A stretch of DNA of 57,427 nt from assembly GCF_000313135.1 (NCBI RefSeq), contig NW_004457712.1, forward strand, positions 960,409 through 1,017,835, in the 5' to 3' direction. The position numbers were made by a program, and so were the translations under genes. Numbering within the stretch: position 1 is the first letter of the stretch; each line of letters starts with the position of its first letter. This document shows, piece by piece, positions 45,030-56,618 of this stretch. Origin of the DNA: Acanthamoeba castellanii str. Neff. Taxonomy: Eukaryota; Discosea; Longamoebia; Acanthamoebidae. The notes beneath the pieces are model-generated. The model saw only the letters and a program-made list of their open reading frames with translations, had not been told where the DNA came from and searched no databases.

Positions 45030-45915
45030 CGACTTGCATCTTTTCCTCTGCTGGAAGAAGCCTCAGCCAAGGGAAACTTTGGGGCGGCGGTGGGGGGAGG
45101 CAGCAGTGCAGCGCGGCGAGGTGAGCATGTGCGTGCGTGCGTGCGTGTGTACCCATCCAGACCTGCTCTTGAACTCCTGGCCATCTGGGCAGATGAGGCG
45201 CCTGTTCCTCCGCCCCACCTGTGCGCAGCGACATCACGCCAGCGCCGTTGAGCGCCCGCCACACCACCACCTGCTGCTGCCACCAAGAGCCACCATCATG
45301 GGCGCGAGGGAGAGGGGAGAGTGCGGTTACCTTCCACTCCCGGCCCACGCGATGATCCTTTTTGTAGCGGCCCATGTATGTGGCTCCATTCCTGTACTCG
45401 CGGTGGCCAAACCTGTGAGCCTGGTGGGTGATGCGGTGGCGGTGGTGTGTCAGATGAGGGAAGAAGAAGAAGAAGAACCAGTGAAGCGTGCTATGGGGAC
45501 GGGGAGGGGGACGGGGACGGGGAACCTTCGTCTGCTGGAAGGGCGGCGGCAGAAGTGTACCTGGTGAGGAGGGTGCTGGGGCCTTCCTGGTGGGGCCGTC
45601 ATGCCACTCGCCGACGTAGTAGCCGCCGCCTGCGCCACACGAGCTTGCCCTGCCCCGTCCAGGTGTCGTTTTCCCGGCGGCCGTGGGTACCAGGTCCCGT
45701 TTGGCCTGCGAGGTGAGCGAGGGGCAGCAGACAGACGCTTCCTCCGAAGCAAGCAGCGCATCAGCTGAAGTGGCGTCAGATGCACTTGCCCTGTACGGTC
45801 CGCCCGTAACCGGAACAACGATGAAGGGGGCGGAGAGGAGATCGCCTGTACGTCAGCAAAGCCACAAAAAAAGCCCCATCCACGGCGCGGTACGACGGGA
45901 AGAAGGAGGAGGAAG
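45030..45915 (-). pseudogene. Truncated inverted copy of the F-box/MORN gene
   Basis: Read on the minus strand, this follows 3855-5115 of the intact gene, with introns included. Recognisable pieces are GKCI, the exon beginning with the Pro/Asn-Gly-Thr-Trp MORN strand, GGYYVGEWHDG, YRNGATYMGRYKKDHRVG and the 3' exon start EEKMQVG. It lacks the F-box half. An internal deletion removes the sequence equivalent to about 4270-4580 (two MORN exons), and a second deletion of about 36 bp removes GVFTWPCGHQFAG. Small indels break the frame (for example an extra C in the YHGR exon), so it cannot encode the protein. Substitutions such as Arg to His show divergence, not a simple assembly duplicate. Confidence 0.75.
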
Positions 45916-45969
45916 CTCGTACGTGGTCTCCACTACCCTCTCGCTTGCATTCTTTTATCTATTCGGCGG

Positions 45970-46285
45970 GGCGAAACGCAAATAGAAATTTAAAACGAAA
46001 CGAAACGAAACGAAAAAAACGATAAAAACGAAATGAAAAATGCAGCGAAACGAAACGAAACGAAACGGAAAAAACGAAAAGAAAATTTAGCGAAACGAAA
46101 TGCAAACGAAATGAAAATCGAAACGGAAACAATGTTATTTCATTGTTTATTTCGTTTTATCGTTTGCTTTATCGTTTCATTTTCGTTTCGTTTCGTTTCG
46201 TTTCGTATTATTTCCTTTCGTTTATTTCGTATTTTGTTTCATTTTTTCGTTTCGTTTCGTTTCGTTTCGTTTCTCATTTCGGTCG
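45970..46285. repeat. Large CGAAA / TTTCG palindrome
   Basis: The left arm (about 45990-46130) is made of CGAAA units with short interruptions, and the right arm (about 46130-46275) is made of TTTCG units. Together they form an imperfect inverted repeat of about 150 bp per arm with almost no spacer. The sequence is AT-richer than its surroundings and separates the F-box/MORN pseudogene from the next adhesin-like block. Confidence 0.8.
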
Positions 46286-46289
46286 CCTC

Positions 46290-49200
46290 GGTGCCACGCT
46301 GGTGCTGCCGTAGCTGCGCTGGCGAACAGCTACTGGTTGGTGTAGGATGATGCTGGGTCCAGGGCGAAGCTGCCGCCCGCACCAGCTCGCAACGTGACCG
46401 CGCAGAAATCACCCTCGTCTACGATGACCACCATCCAGGGTGCCGCTGCTGCTGCTGCGGATGTCCACAATAGGTGAGCGGCTGCGTGACGCTGACCTGC
46501 GCGTGCGCCGTCGATCGCCATCGGCGTCGAGGTCGCAGATTGACCTGCGCCTGCGGTTGCCACCAGGCCGGTGGTCGGGTGGTGGTGGTGGTGGAAACCT
46601 CGCCCGCTGCGAGGGCGCGGTTGACGAGCCGCGTGGCGCCGGCAGATGGTGCTGCTGCCGTTGAAGCGGCGTAGAGGTGGACTACGAACACGTTGACGGT
46701 CGCGGTCGCGGACGCGACGCCCACCATGTTGAGATCTGGTCGTAGTTGACGAGCCTGCCGTGTCGTTGACGCCGATCAGGATCCCGGCCGACTCGAGCGC
46801 GAGCGAGGGTCGCCGACTGGTTGGTGAGCAGGACGCCCGAGTGGTGGGCAACTAGGCCACGTCGCCGGCGACACCCAGCGCTGGGTCAGGTTGGTCTTCT
46901 TCTTCTTCTTGACCATGACGGCGTCGTCGATCGTGAGCGCGCCGATGGTGACGTTGAGGGGTACAGGGCGACATGCCGCTGAAGAGGGCCTGGCCGTAAG
47001 CCGTGGTCACGGTGCCCAGCTGGATCCACGTCGGCCCACATGCGGTAGGTGTCTGTGACCGTGAGCAGCAGCGAGACCATGCTGCTGATGCTGCTGCTGC
47101 TGACGATGATGATGTCGGAGGTCGACGTGTCGAGCCTTACATCACGGAGAGCTTTTTGTTGCGGGCGTTGGGCATCCAGTCGATGTGGAACACGAGGAGC
47201 CCGCCGCCCATCGGATACAGCACCAGCTCCACGCGCGGCACCCCAATCCTGAGCGACGTTGTCTTCGCATCCAGCGCCGACACCGTCGACGGTCCGCTGC
47301 ACACGACACACGACGCGTCAGGAACAAACTATGAAATGAAATGTGTGCGAAGAGAGAAAGAGAGAGATGGGAGGAGGTACGGGGAGCCGGGCATGGTGGA
47401 CATGAGAGAAGGGATGCGAATGACGGGAGTGACGGGCCGCCTCGACTGGGAGTGCCGCAGGCTTGCGCTTGCTGGGCGTAGCACCGATGGCGTCATTGTC
47501 GTCGTCGGCGCTGTCATATCCTTCTCCTCCTCCAGCTCCTTGTCGTCCTCCGCGTCACCACCGTCTCTGCTGGTAACGTTCGTGCTGCTGGAGCTCTGGT
47601 CGCCCTACGTAGGGCGTCGACCAAGACCTGGGCAGCACTCCCCGCGCACTGCCAGCTGTCACTGCCGTCACCGCCGCCGCTGCCGCCGCTCGGCCCGGGC
47701 GTGGCCAGGCCGCCGGGCTGGCGGGGGTGCAGCCCGTGAGGCGCTGATGGCGATGGGCGGGAAGGCTGGCATTGAGGTTCCACGTGTGCCGCCCGTGGCC
47801 AGGGTGAAGCCCGCGCGCGCGTGCGCGAGAAGTCGAAAAAAGGCCCACTTCGATGTGTTGATGCCGCCGCCGGAGCTGGCCAAGTTTGAGTCAGGCAGTT
47901 GTCGACCATCTTAGCGCCAGTACCGGACGAGGCCACCAGAGATGGTGAGTGGCGGGAGGGCGACGACCAAGCCGAGCAGGACCGACTGCCCGCCCGAAGC
48001 GACCTGGGAGGTGGCGTCGACGACGAGCTGCAGTTGTTGTAGGCGCCCGAGACGGTGACACTCTTCTCGGCCGGCCAAGAACGACGAGTTGGCGGCGGAC
48101 CGAACGAGTAGGAGGAGGAGGAGCAGCGAGGAGCAGCGTCGACGCCGACCGAGCCGGCGACGGACGGTGAGGAGACCGCTGTAGAGGAACCGCTGCCGCC
48201 GAGGGCCAGGGTGCCTGCCGCTGCTGGAGTCGCGCTGATCGCGGCCTGCTCGTCGAGTCGAGTCGAGTCGAGAGCACGTTGTTGGAGACGCTGAGCGTCA
48301 CGAGCACAGAGCTGGCCGACTTGGCCATCTGGCCGAAGAGACGAGCAGCTGGCGGCGGTGCGGCGACGGTCTCGGTGGCCATGGCACCGCCTGCGACGGT
48401 CGCCTGAACATTCGCCACGTGTGGCATTGGCCGGCACGCGCGAATGACGGCCGAGGTCGAGCCGCGGATGTTACCGGCCACCCAGCTACAGTGTCTTGAG
48501 GGAGCACGCCGGTGCTCGCCTTGTCCGCGCGCGGGCGTGTCCGGCGATGAACTGCGACTGACTGACTGGGCGACAACAGTGAGCGCCGAGCAGGCTCCCG
48601 CTGTCCTGACTGACGGACCATCAGGCAGGCAGGCAGTTGTCGACTGTCTGGCGTCGGTGCCGGACACGGGGAGGGCGGTGGCCGTGGGCTGGAGGGTGTC
48701 ACCAGACCAGGACCGGCGAGGGTGCCGCTGGTGAACTGGTGCTGGCCGGCAACGTTGACCGGTTGCTCTGGAGCCCGCGCGCGAGCGAGCCGCCCGACTG
48801 GGAGACACTGTAGGAGAGGCTCATCATCTGCTGTGGAGGACCCTGGAGGTCGACGAGGCCGCTGGAGATGGTGAGCGGCGGGAGGGCGACGAGGCTCGCG
48901 GGCACCGTGGCGAGCACCAGGCTGCCGCCGCACGGTGACGCTGTCGCGCCCTACGTCACGTTGTTGAGGACGGCCAAGAGCGACGAGTTGGCGGCCGCTC
49001 ACGGTCGTCGTAGAAGCTGTCGGCGCCGCCGGCACGAGGCCGCCTGCCAAAGTGATGGAGCCAAGCTCATCCACTGAACGTTGCCCGCGTGGTGTTGGGC
49101 GTGGCGGCCTGGAGGGCCTTGGGCTCCCGAGTAGCCGCTGAGGGTGAGACGGGTTGTTGTAGTTGGCCTGAACGGTGACGATACTGGACAGCCCAACGCC

Positions 49201-50500
49201 GCCGCTCCACGCCACCAACGCATTCTTGGCTGAGTCAGTCACGGCGGGCGACGAAGCGCCGGTGCAGCGCCGGAGAGGGTCGCGCCGGCGTCGACGGACC
49301 ACCGGTGGCAGGGTCCATGCGGAACACACCTTGACGCAGTAGGCCAGGACGAGCAAGCCGGAGCTGGAGAGGGCAAGCGCTTTGCACGGTGGCCGAGGCG
49401 GTCAGGGTGACGGGGCCAGTCAGCGCTGACGATGGCCGTGTCGGTGCTGTGGGGGGGGGACGATCGGTCACGGGCTCCTCCGCGAACAAGTTGCCGCTCA
49501 TGGCCGGGCAGATCCAGGTCACGCTGGTCGCCGCGACGTTCGACGAGCACCCCTGCATCTGGCTCTTGACCGTGCACGGGAGACTTCGGTCGGCGAGGCG
49601 TAGGTGATGAGTCTGGTAGGTGTTGGAGGCCTGCGGGCGGACAGGTGATGCCCAGCTCGTGAGAGACCACCGACGGTGGTACGATCAGATCTGCCGCTTC
49701 GAAGGAAGCATCCACATGGTCGGTCAAGGTTGGCGCCGATGCTGATGGTCTTGCTGATGTCAGATCGACGAGCCATCGTCGGCCAAGTTGAGCGATCCCA
49801 CCCGTCGGCGTGTGTTGGCTGGCAAAAAGAAAAATTGGTCGGGGGGATAGACGTGTGTGTGTGTTGTAAGTCAGAGCCATGAACTGGCCACCAAGCTTGG
49901 GGACAACAAAAAAGAAAGAAAAAGAAAAAAGAAAAAAGAAACTGAGAAATACTCACCCATAACTTGCGCCCGGTTGCCGTTGGTGCTGAAGGTGCCGGCC
50001 ATGAGCGAGCGAGTGGGTCGCGGCGGCGGCGTTGGTCAGGGTGCACACACCGGCCAGTGGGCCTGGGACAGGTTGCCGCCGCGCGCATGGTGGTGACGGC
50101 CTGCGCCCTGAAGCCACCCAGTTGGTTGGCGCGGTGGGTGCGTGGATGGGCGGGTGTCGAGGCTGCCCCGAGTTGCCGTCCACATTTTGTGCCGGTCGGT
50201 AGGTGCTGCTCCACTTGCCCGCCTGGCGGCCGAACACCACGAGCTTGGGGCTGCCGCTGCCGAAGTGGTGGCACTGGTTGTACAAGCACGGGCCGCATGG
50301 GTCTGCGCGACGGGTGCCTGAGTGCACACTTGAGTTGTCGAGTGACCATGAACTGCGCGCCCTCGGCTATATAGCCGTACCAGTCGCCGCGGGTCCAGCG
50401 TGCGTAGCCAGAGTAACTCGTGCTCAGCCAGCCGGCACTCAGCGCCTGCCATTGGCCCCATGGTGGGCACCTTCACGACGCAGCCCAGCAGGAAGAGTAG
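46290..50500 (-). pseudogene. Degenerate adhesin-like remnants, outer block
   Basis: Mostly minus-strand fragments in shifting frames: VNVAGQHQFTSGTLAGPGLV near 48720-48780, GVNDTAGSSTTTRS near 46730-46770 (also near 44970), ISSGLVDLQGPPQQMMSLSY near 48810-48870. The QHQFTSGTLAGPG style matches Gly/Thr-rich beta-solenoid or adhesin repeats. A stretch at 46680-46790 is nearly identical to 44890-44995, so units are repeated internally. 47330-47740 and 48465-48600 are inverse copies of left-end sequence. Indels interrupt every frame. Interpreted as a decayed tandem-repeat surface-protein gene, or low-quality consensus of one. Confidence 0.5.
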
Positions 50501-51066
50501 GCGTAGCCGCCGCCGCCGCCGCCGCCGCCGTTCGAGGTCGCCATCACCACCACCACCCGTGTGGCTGCCGTAGGCGTTGACCAGGCCGCACCGCAGTGGC
50601 GTTGCTCACCGACAACGACGACGATGATGACGACGTGGCCGTCAGCGCTGCAGGTGAGTACGCGCACGTGTGTGTACGAAGAGAAGAGTGGGTCAGGACC
50701 GCGGATGAGAAAGCAATTGAAGAGGGGGGGAGGGGAGGCCGTACACTGGCGCGAACCAGCGATTGCGCGAAAAAAAGGCAGTCGGTCGAGAGGTTGAAGA
50801 GCAGCTGGCCGTGCGCAGACCGGCGCAGTGCCGCCGGGACCAGCGATGGGGGGGGGTAGAGCTGTCACCGTGGATGATGCCAAAGGTGGTGGTGGTGGTG
50901 GTGGTGGGTGCCGCAGTCGCGCGCTCAGGGCGTGGTAGGGGGGGGGATAGATATATCCCCCCCTTGCGTCTTGCTCTCCCCTTGTTCCAAGTGACCCCGT
51001 TCACGAGGCGATCTGCCATGCGCTCATTTCCACCTGGAGGAGGTGGTGTTGGTTGGGTCTCACTTA

Positions 51067-51104
51067 ATAATGATAATAATAATAATAATTATAATAATAA
51101 TTGA
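51067..51104. repeat. AT-rich TAA/AAT tract
   Basis: ATAATAATAATAATTATAATAATAATT marks the boundary between adhesin-like remnants and the IP3-receptor-like fragment. Confidence 0.8.
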
Positions 51105-51109
51105 AACAG

Positions 51110-54100
51110 CGCGCGGAGCAGCTGCGTAGGAGGTTGAAGAGAAGGTGTAAAAGTCGAGAAAGTACCAGGACAGTGAAGTTGTGGAGGGTCATGAGCATCT
51201 GGCGCCGGGACCTTCGGGCCTTTGCCCTCGAGCAGAGACAGGAGCGTGACGACGGCCTCCCTTCTCTTGAGCTTGTTCACGTCCTTGCTGCGTCCGCCGA
51301 ACAGGATAAAGTAAGTGGATAAGCAGCGCGTGGGGTTGGGAGTTTGGGGCGGGGGGAAGTCTCACCACCGCGGAAGCGCCAGCACCCGCCGGTGTGTTGG
51401 CGCGGACTCGGCGCACCTCAGCGCCGCCTGATTCTCGGCGCACAGGCCTTGAGGTAGCAACACAAAAAAACAAGGGGACTCGAGCCAGGTAAGCACACCA
51501 GCATTGTGTAGGAAAGCCACACGTCTCAGGGTCATGTGTACCCCAACTGACAGTATTCGAGGTGCGCGAGGAGGTGAAGCAGAGCTGGGGTGGGGCGATG
51601 GCTTGATGTTGGTGGCATCGATCTCGCGCTCCACGGCCTCGGGAGGGTAGGCCGCGGTCTCCGAAATCAAATCGTACGACTCGCTGCTCGTCTCCGTCTG
51701 CGGTACCTCAGGTACTTCTGTAGGAGCCCTCGGTCAGCTCGTTGTCGATACCGGTCCTGCACCACCACCACCACCACGACGCGATGACGACGATGATGAG
51801 ATACTATCATCGCATGCAACACAGGATCTCTCCCGACGGACGTACCCGAACTTGTCGTTCCTGAAGAGGACGGCGTTGGCTCCGGTCCTCTGGTGCTCCT
51901 GTGCCCGCTTCCGCTCGAGCAGCCGGAAGTGGAGTGATGCTGCTTTTCTGCAAGGAGGCACCAAAGAGTGAGCCTTTCTCGTGTGTGTGTGTGTGTGTGT
52001 GTGTGCCATTGGTGGTGTCGTGTTGTGTGCCGTACCTTTGATTTCGATGATGGATCGCCGGATGCGGGAGCGGATCTCGGGGGGGAAGAAGCCCTCCTCC
52101 TCCTGCCCGTTGATGAAGCACTACTGGAGCATGTACCGCCTGCACCTCTTCGTTGCCGCCGTGCAGAATGGCGATACCCAGTTGCAGCGCCTGGTGGCAT
52201 TCATGTTGCGACGACGATAACAAGTGGAGAATCCGTCACATACATCCACAAAGTCAGTGTCGTGTCGTGTCATGTTGTGTGTGTGTGTGTGTGGTGTGTT
52301 GGTGCGTGTTGTACGTACCAGATTGGTGGTGCCCATGTTGTTGAGCTTGTTCTGCATGTTGACCAACGACTGCACGTCCTTGTTCGTGGACTTGAGCGTG
52401 TGCGCGAGCGGCTTTTCCAGCAGAATGTTGAGCGTGCGCGTAGCGTCACCCAGGTCAGCTCCTGCTGCGTGCCCGAATCACAGTTCCTGCGTTTTGTTGT
52501 GTGTGTGTGTGTGTGTGGTGTGTGTTATTGCGTGTGAATTCTCGCGAGTGAGCAAACAGAGGTCCACGGCCAAATGATTGAATTGGGCAGCACACGCACT
52601 TGAGGAGCAGCTCAATAATGAGCTTCTTCGTGAAGGCGTCGAGGTGCTTGCAGAAGATCTGCGCCAAGTTCTGCAGAACTCTCCTGTTCGATGCCGACTA
52701 TCTTCTTCTCCTTGCTGTGCACGCCGACACGAGGCAGTGAGCCGACCGACAAGCAAGGAAGTGAAAAGCAGAGAAAGAGAAAGAGCTAACGTACAAATAC
52801 GGGAGATGCCTTGGATGGCCTTCTTCTCCCGCGACGTGTCTACCGCAACGACAGACACCTTGGTCTCCTTCTCCGGAGTCGATTCAATGAGCACGCGCCA
52901 CTCTTTGGAGGCCTTGTCCAGACACCTGGTACGCCTGGTCGACATATTCAGAATCAGTTCTCTTGTTCCAGTGTTATGTCGTTGGTCGTGTCGTGTCGTT
53001 GGTCGTTGGTCGTGTTGCACCTTCTCAGGATCGGTGCTGTGAATGTTGACCTCGGGTCGGTTCACGGCGTCGATACACTTGCCCACCTCCACACGCTGAG
53101 CGTGGGTCAGTCCCTTGGCGTAGAAGAGAGGCCGTCCACCATGTAGTCCGCCACCACCACCTTGTGGCGTCTGGTGAGGGAGAGAGCCACTGACTGACAG
53201 TCAGCCGGACACGCTCGTCGTGGTGTGCGATGGTGCGGTGGCATGTTGCGTGTTGCGTGTTGCGTGTACAGTTTCTTACTGTTGCGGTGGTGAACCGTAC
53301 ATGGCGGCGTCCTTGCGGTTGTAGTACTTGCCAAAGTAGTTCACAAGGAAGGGGATGATGCCGGTCACTACGTAGTCGAGCGCACCTTTTTCACCACGCT
53401 CTCTCTACGATATATAACCGGGAGGGAGGAACCCCATCAGCTCGACTGGCGCACAGTTCGAATGTGTAGGGAATGGCAGCAACCAAGAAGGTGCCTCGAT
53501 GTGTGTGGTACTAGGTACCCTTGCTGTTGAGCAGGTTGGTGAGGTCGACGAGCTAGAGAGAGCTCCTTGGTGTAGTGCTCCATATGGAAAAGATCGACGT
53601 CCACCGCTGAGGAGGGTCCAGCTCGATCGCATTCTTGGGCTTCTTCTGGGCGCGGAAGGTGTACACCTGCTCGCAAAAAGAGAAAAAGTTGAGCCAAAAG
53701 TTTGATCGTTTTCTTGATGCTCCGCACCTGGTTCACGCGGGGTTGGCCAGCCGGCGTTTGATCTGGCCCGTAGGAGTAGTAGAGCGACTGGCAACGCACC
53801 TCTGCCTTCATCACATGGGCACTCGTGAGAATTGGCCGTCACAACACACACACACACACACGACGCACACTGCACCGCAAAAGAAGTGTAGACATCGGCG
53901 CAGATCCGCCGGGAGGGTCCGCTCCAGAATTCTGTCGGACTGCAGGCCGCCCCGAGCTCCGACTCACCCACCAGGAAGTCACTCCACCTACCCGTATGTA
54001 CCACACGTGTGAGCCACCAAAATAAAAAGATAAAAAGAAATTGGAGAGAGAAAAGAACCATCGATTTGCGGAGGCCTCGTCGATCTTTTTTCCTCCCCGG

Positions 54101-55770
54101 TGGTCTGGGCTGATCTTGGTGAGATCGGTCGGTATACCGCTGAGCCTGTCACGACACATGTGTGTTAGAATGGTTTTAGCATTGCCCAATCAGGGATGTG
54201 TGTGTGTGTGTGTGCAGATGACTCGCCCATACCATCCATGTGCTTGCGCAGGATGATCAGCAGCTCGGGTCAAGTAGTGGCGGTGGTGAGGCGCAGATTG
54301 AAGAACATGTCCCATGGAGCGAGCACAGGTTGTACGTGTGGTCTTCATGAAGATCCAGATATGGTGCAGACGATCGTCCTGCTGGAAGAACAGCGGGTTC
54401 TGTTCGCCCTCTGTAGTACGAGTAGTAGTAGTTGGAGCGACGTCTCTAGCTTCAAGAATGTTGGGGAATGCTGCGGCAGGAGTTACCGGAAACTTCGGTG
54501 GCGGGATCCGAGGAGAGAGCGAGAATGGAGACGATGATGAGGTCCCGCAGCAGCAGCAGCGTGGTCTTCCTCTGGACTGCATATCCAGAACCCGGGAGCT
54601 CGAACCGATCCGGTGAGGATGCTTCATGAGCACAACCATCTGTTTGCCAGAGAGAGAGAGAGAGAACTTAAGCCATCGTATCAGAAAGGGTTCGCACGAG
54701 GCGCGGCGCACCGAGAAGTTGTAAAGTGGTGGTGGTGGTGGTGGTGGTGGTGGTGGTTCCACCGCGAGCGTCTCAGCTTGTGTTGTGGGTGATGGCGTTG
54801 ACCGACTGCGGGCGTAGTTGTCGGCCATGTAGTAGTAGTAGCCCACGTACTGTTGCACAAATCGGATCGGGTCCGGCGTGAGTCGCGCGTGCTCGCGTCC
54901 TCGAACCCTCCGCCCGCAGCTGTGGCTTCTGCTCCAGGTCGGACCAGACCCGCGTGTAGTTGACGAGCGTGATGGCCTTGTAGGGCTCACGTCCACGTAG
55001 AGGTGCTGCATCAGCAGGCCAGAACGAGGCACGCAGCGTGAAGGGCAGGTCCGGGTTGGTCATGCACCGCAGCAGCACCCCAGCGGGCAGGGTCATCACC
55101 CGTGAGATCTTGGTGCACGCGAAGCTGTTCCGGCCCTACAACATAGTTGGCAGTTTTCGCGCGTTAACCGGTGCACACACCAAGTGGCCACCAATGAAAG
55201 AGAGAGAGAGAGAGGGGAGAGCGGAGGTGTCAATGGTAGGTACCAGGCAGAGGTTGGACAGCAGCTTGACAGTCCTGATGTAAAGTAAATCTGCTTGTCG
55301 TCGCGCTTCTCGCCCTCGAGTGCATATGAACTCCTCGATGGGCATCCACGGTTCACGGCTGGAAGGCTGCACCATGACCTCGCCCGTCTCTTCGATCATC
55401 TGCCATTCGCGATCGGGCACAATGAGTTGTGTGTGTCGTGTCGTTGGTCGCGTCGCGTCGTTGGTCGCGTCGTGTCGTTGGTCGTTGGTTGTGTTGTTGG
55501 TCGTGTTGGTGTTACCTTGATGCTGATGAGCAGGTCGTGGTTCTCGACGATGAGCCGCTCGCAGATAAAGTTCCCGGTTCTTCGTGAGGGGCTCGTCGCT
55601 GCCGCAACGACACAGGATGGACAGGAACTTGACTTGTAGCTCGACTCAGGGAGGGAACGCAATAACGATGAGGGAGAAGGAGGAAGAGGGGGGGGAGGAG
55701 AAATGTGCGTACCACCTTTGCTGCGGAGGCTGTTGTTGTTGTTGTTGGCGACCTCCCCCCCCCCCTTAAT
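51110..55770 (-). pseudogene. IP3 receptor/ryanodine receptor-like internal gene fragment, frameshifted
   Basis: Exons on the minus strand follow the order of the helical RIH and homology-associated regions of IP3 receptors: FLSILCRCGSDEPLTKN then FICERLIVENHDLLISIK (55650-55510), TVKLLSNLCL (55260), LLRCMTNPDLPFTLRASF then LLMQHLYVD and EPYKAITLVNYTRVWSDLEQ (55090-54930), LDYVVTGIIPFLVNYFGKYY (53370), VADYMVDGL then YAKGLTHAQRVEVGKCIDAV (53150-53060), KASKEWRVLIESTPEKETK (52920-52860), FCKHLDAFTKKLIIELLLKC (52650), VNMQNKLNNMGTTNLV (52365), LQLGIAILHGGNEEVQ then FFPPEIRSRIRRSIIEIK (52195-52040), LCAENQAALR (51440). Many exons need a 1-2 base correction. Neither the N-terminal ligand-binding (MIR/suppressor) part nor the C-terminal pore is in the window. 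IP3 receptors are ER calcium-release channels. It may be a decaying gene or one hidden by consensus errors. Confidence 0.68.
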
Positions 55771-56339
55771 CGCACGCTGCGTTCGGGGTGCGATTAGAGG
55801 GTGCTCCGAGTGAAAAAGGAAAGGAAACAGGAAGGAAAGAGAGCAGAGAGAGCAGGGAATAAGACCTTTCCACGGCCCGCGATCGATGAGGGCCGAGCCT
55901 CAAGGCGCCTCGGACCCCCACTCACGAGCGCTCCGGTCGGCCGACCCCAAGAACAAAACCCGCTGCACAACCCCTAGAGCAGGGAATAAGATCTGATCTG
56001 ACGCGATCCCTTAAAAGGGTGGTTTGGTACGGTTTCGTTCCCACGCCGCCCGCAGAGGGGGGGGGTAAAGTAGGGCAGGAATGTTGCGCCTCGCTGACGT
56101 GGCATTTTTGGCCATTTTAATAATAATAATAATAATAATAATTCGACCCTTTTTTGGGCTCTTTTTCTTGGTGGAAACGTCGCCTTACCAAAATAATAAA
56201 CGCGCTGCGCGCGCGCTTTTTTCTATTCTCGGTGTTCCGCCCCGGCGTGGTCTTCGCATTTTATTCTCGTCGTCGTCGTCACGACTGATGATTGATTCTT
56301 CTATTGGTAGTACCAACGTGGTAACAACTAGATGATTTT

Positions 56340-56535
56340 GTTGGCGCATTACCAGCGCGCTGTGAGATCCAGCAGAAGATGCGGGTTTTCCGAATGGCCG
56401 GCGCTATCAATGGCCGACGACGACAACAACAAGATGATTAGCGCATTATATATCCCATCAACCCACGAGTGGCGCGCACGCTGTGAGATCCAGCAGAAGA
56501 TGCGTTTTGGCGACCCTCTATAATGGAGGACGACG
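56340..56535. repeat. Two-copy direct repeat, about 120-bp period
   Basis: GCTGTGAGATCCAGCAGAAG followed by ATGCG occurs near 56358 and again near 56480. Each copy is followed by a GACGACGACAACAACAA stretch (56414 and 56528) and preceded by a GCGC-rich element. The copies differ by substitutions and indels. Confidence 0.75.
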
Positions 56536-56587
56536 ACAACAACAAAAGTATGTTTTTTTGCTCATCTCTCTCTCCTCAAACGTCAAC

Positions 56588-56618
56588 AACAAATAAATAC
56601 ATATATATATATATATAC
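56588..56618. repeat. TA-rich microsatellite
   Basis: TACATATATATATATATATAC, about eight TA units. Confidence 0.85.

Noticed and set aside
46033..46350. Phe/Arg/Ser-rich open frame resembling membrane segments
   Set aside because: It is the translation of the TTTCG arm of the palindrome and has no splice or start context.
55771..56100. Possible tRNA or 5S rRNA gene
   Set aside because: No convincing A-box plus B-box pair, no acceptor stem and no 5S-like conserved core could be found.
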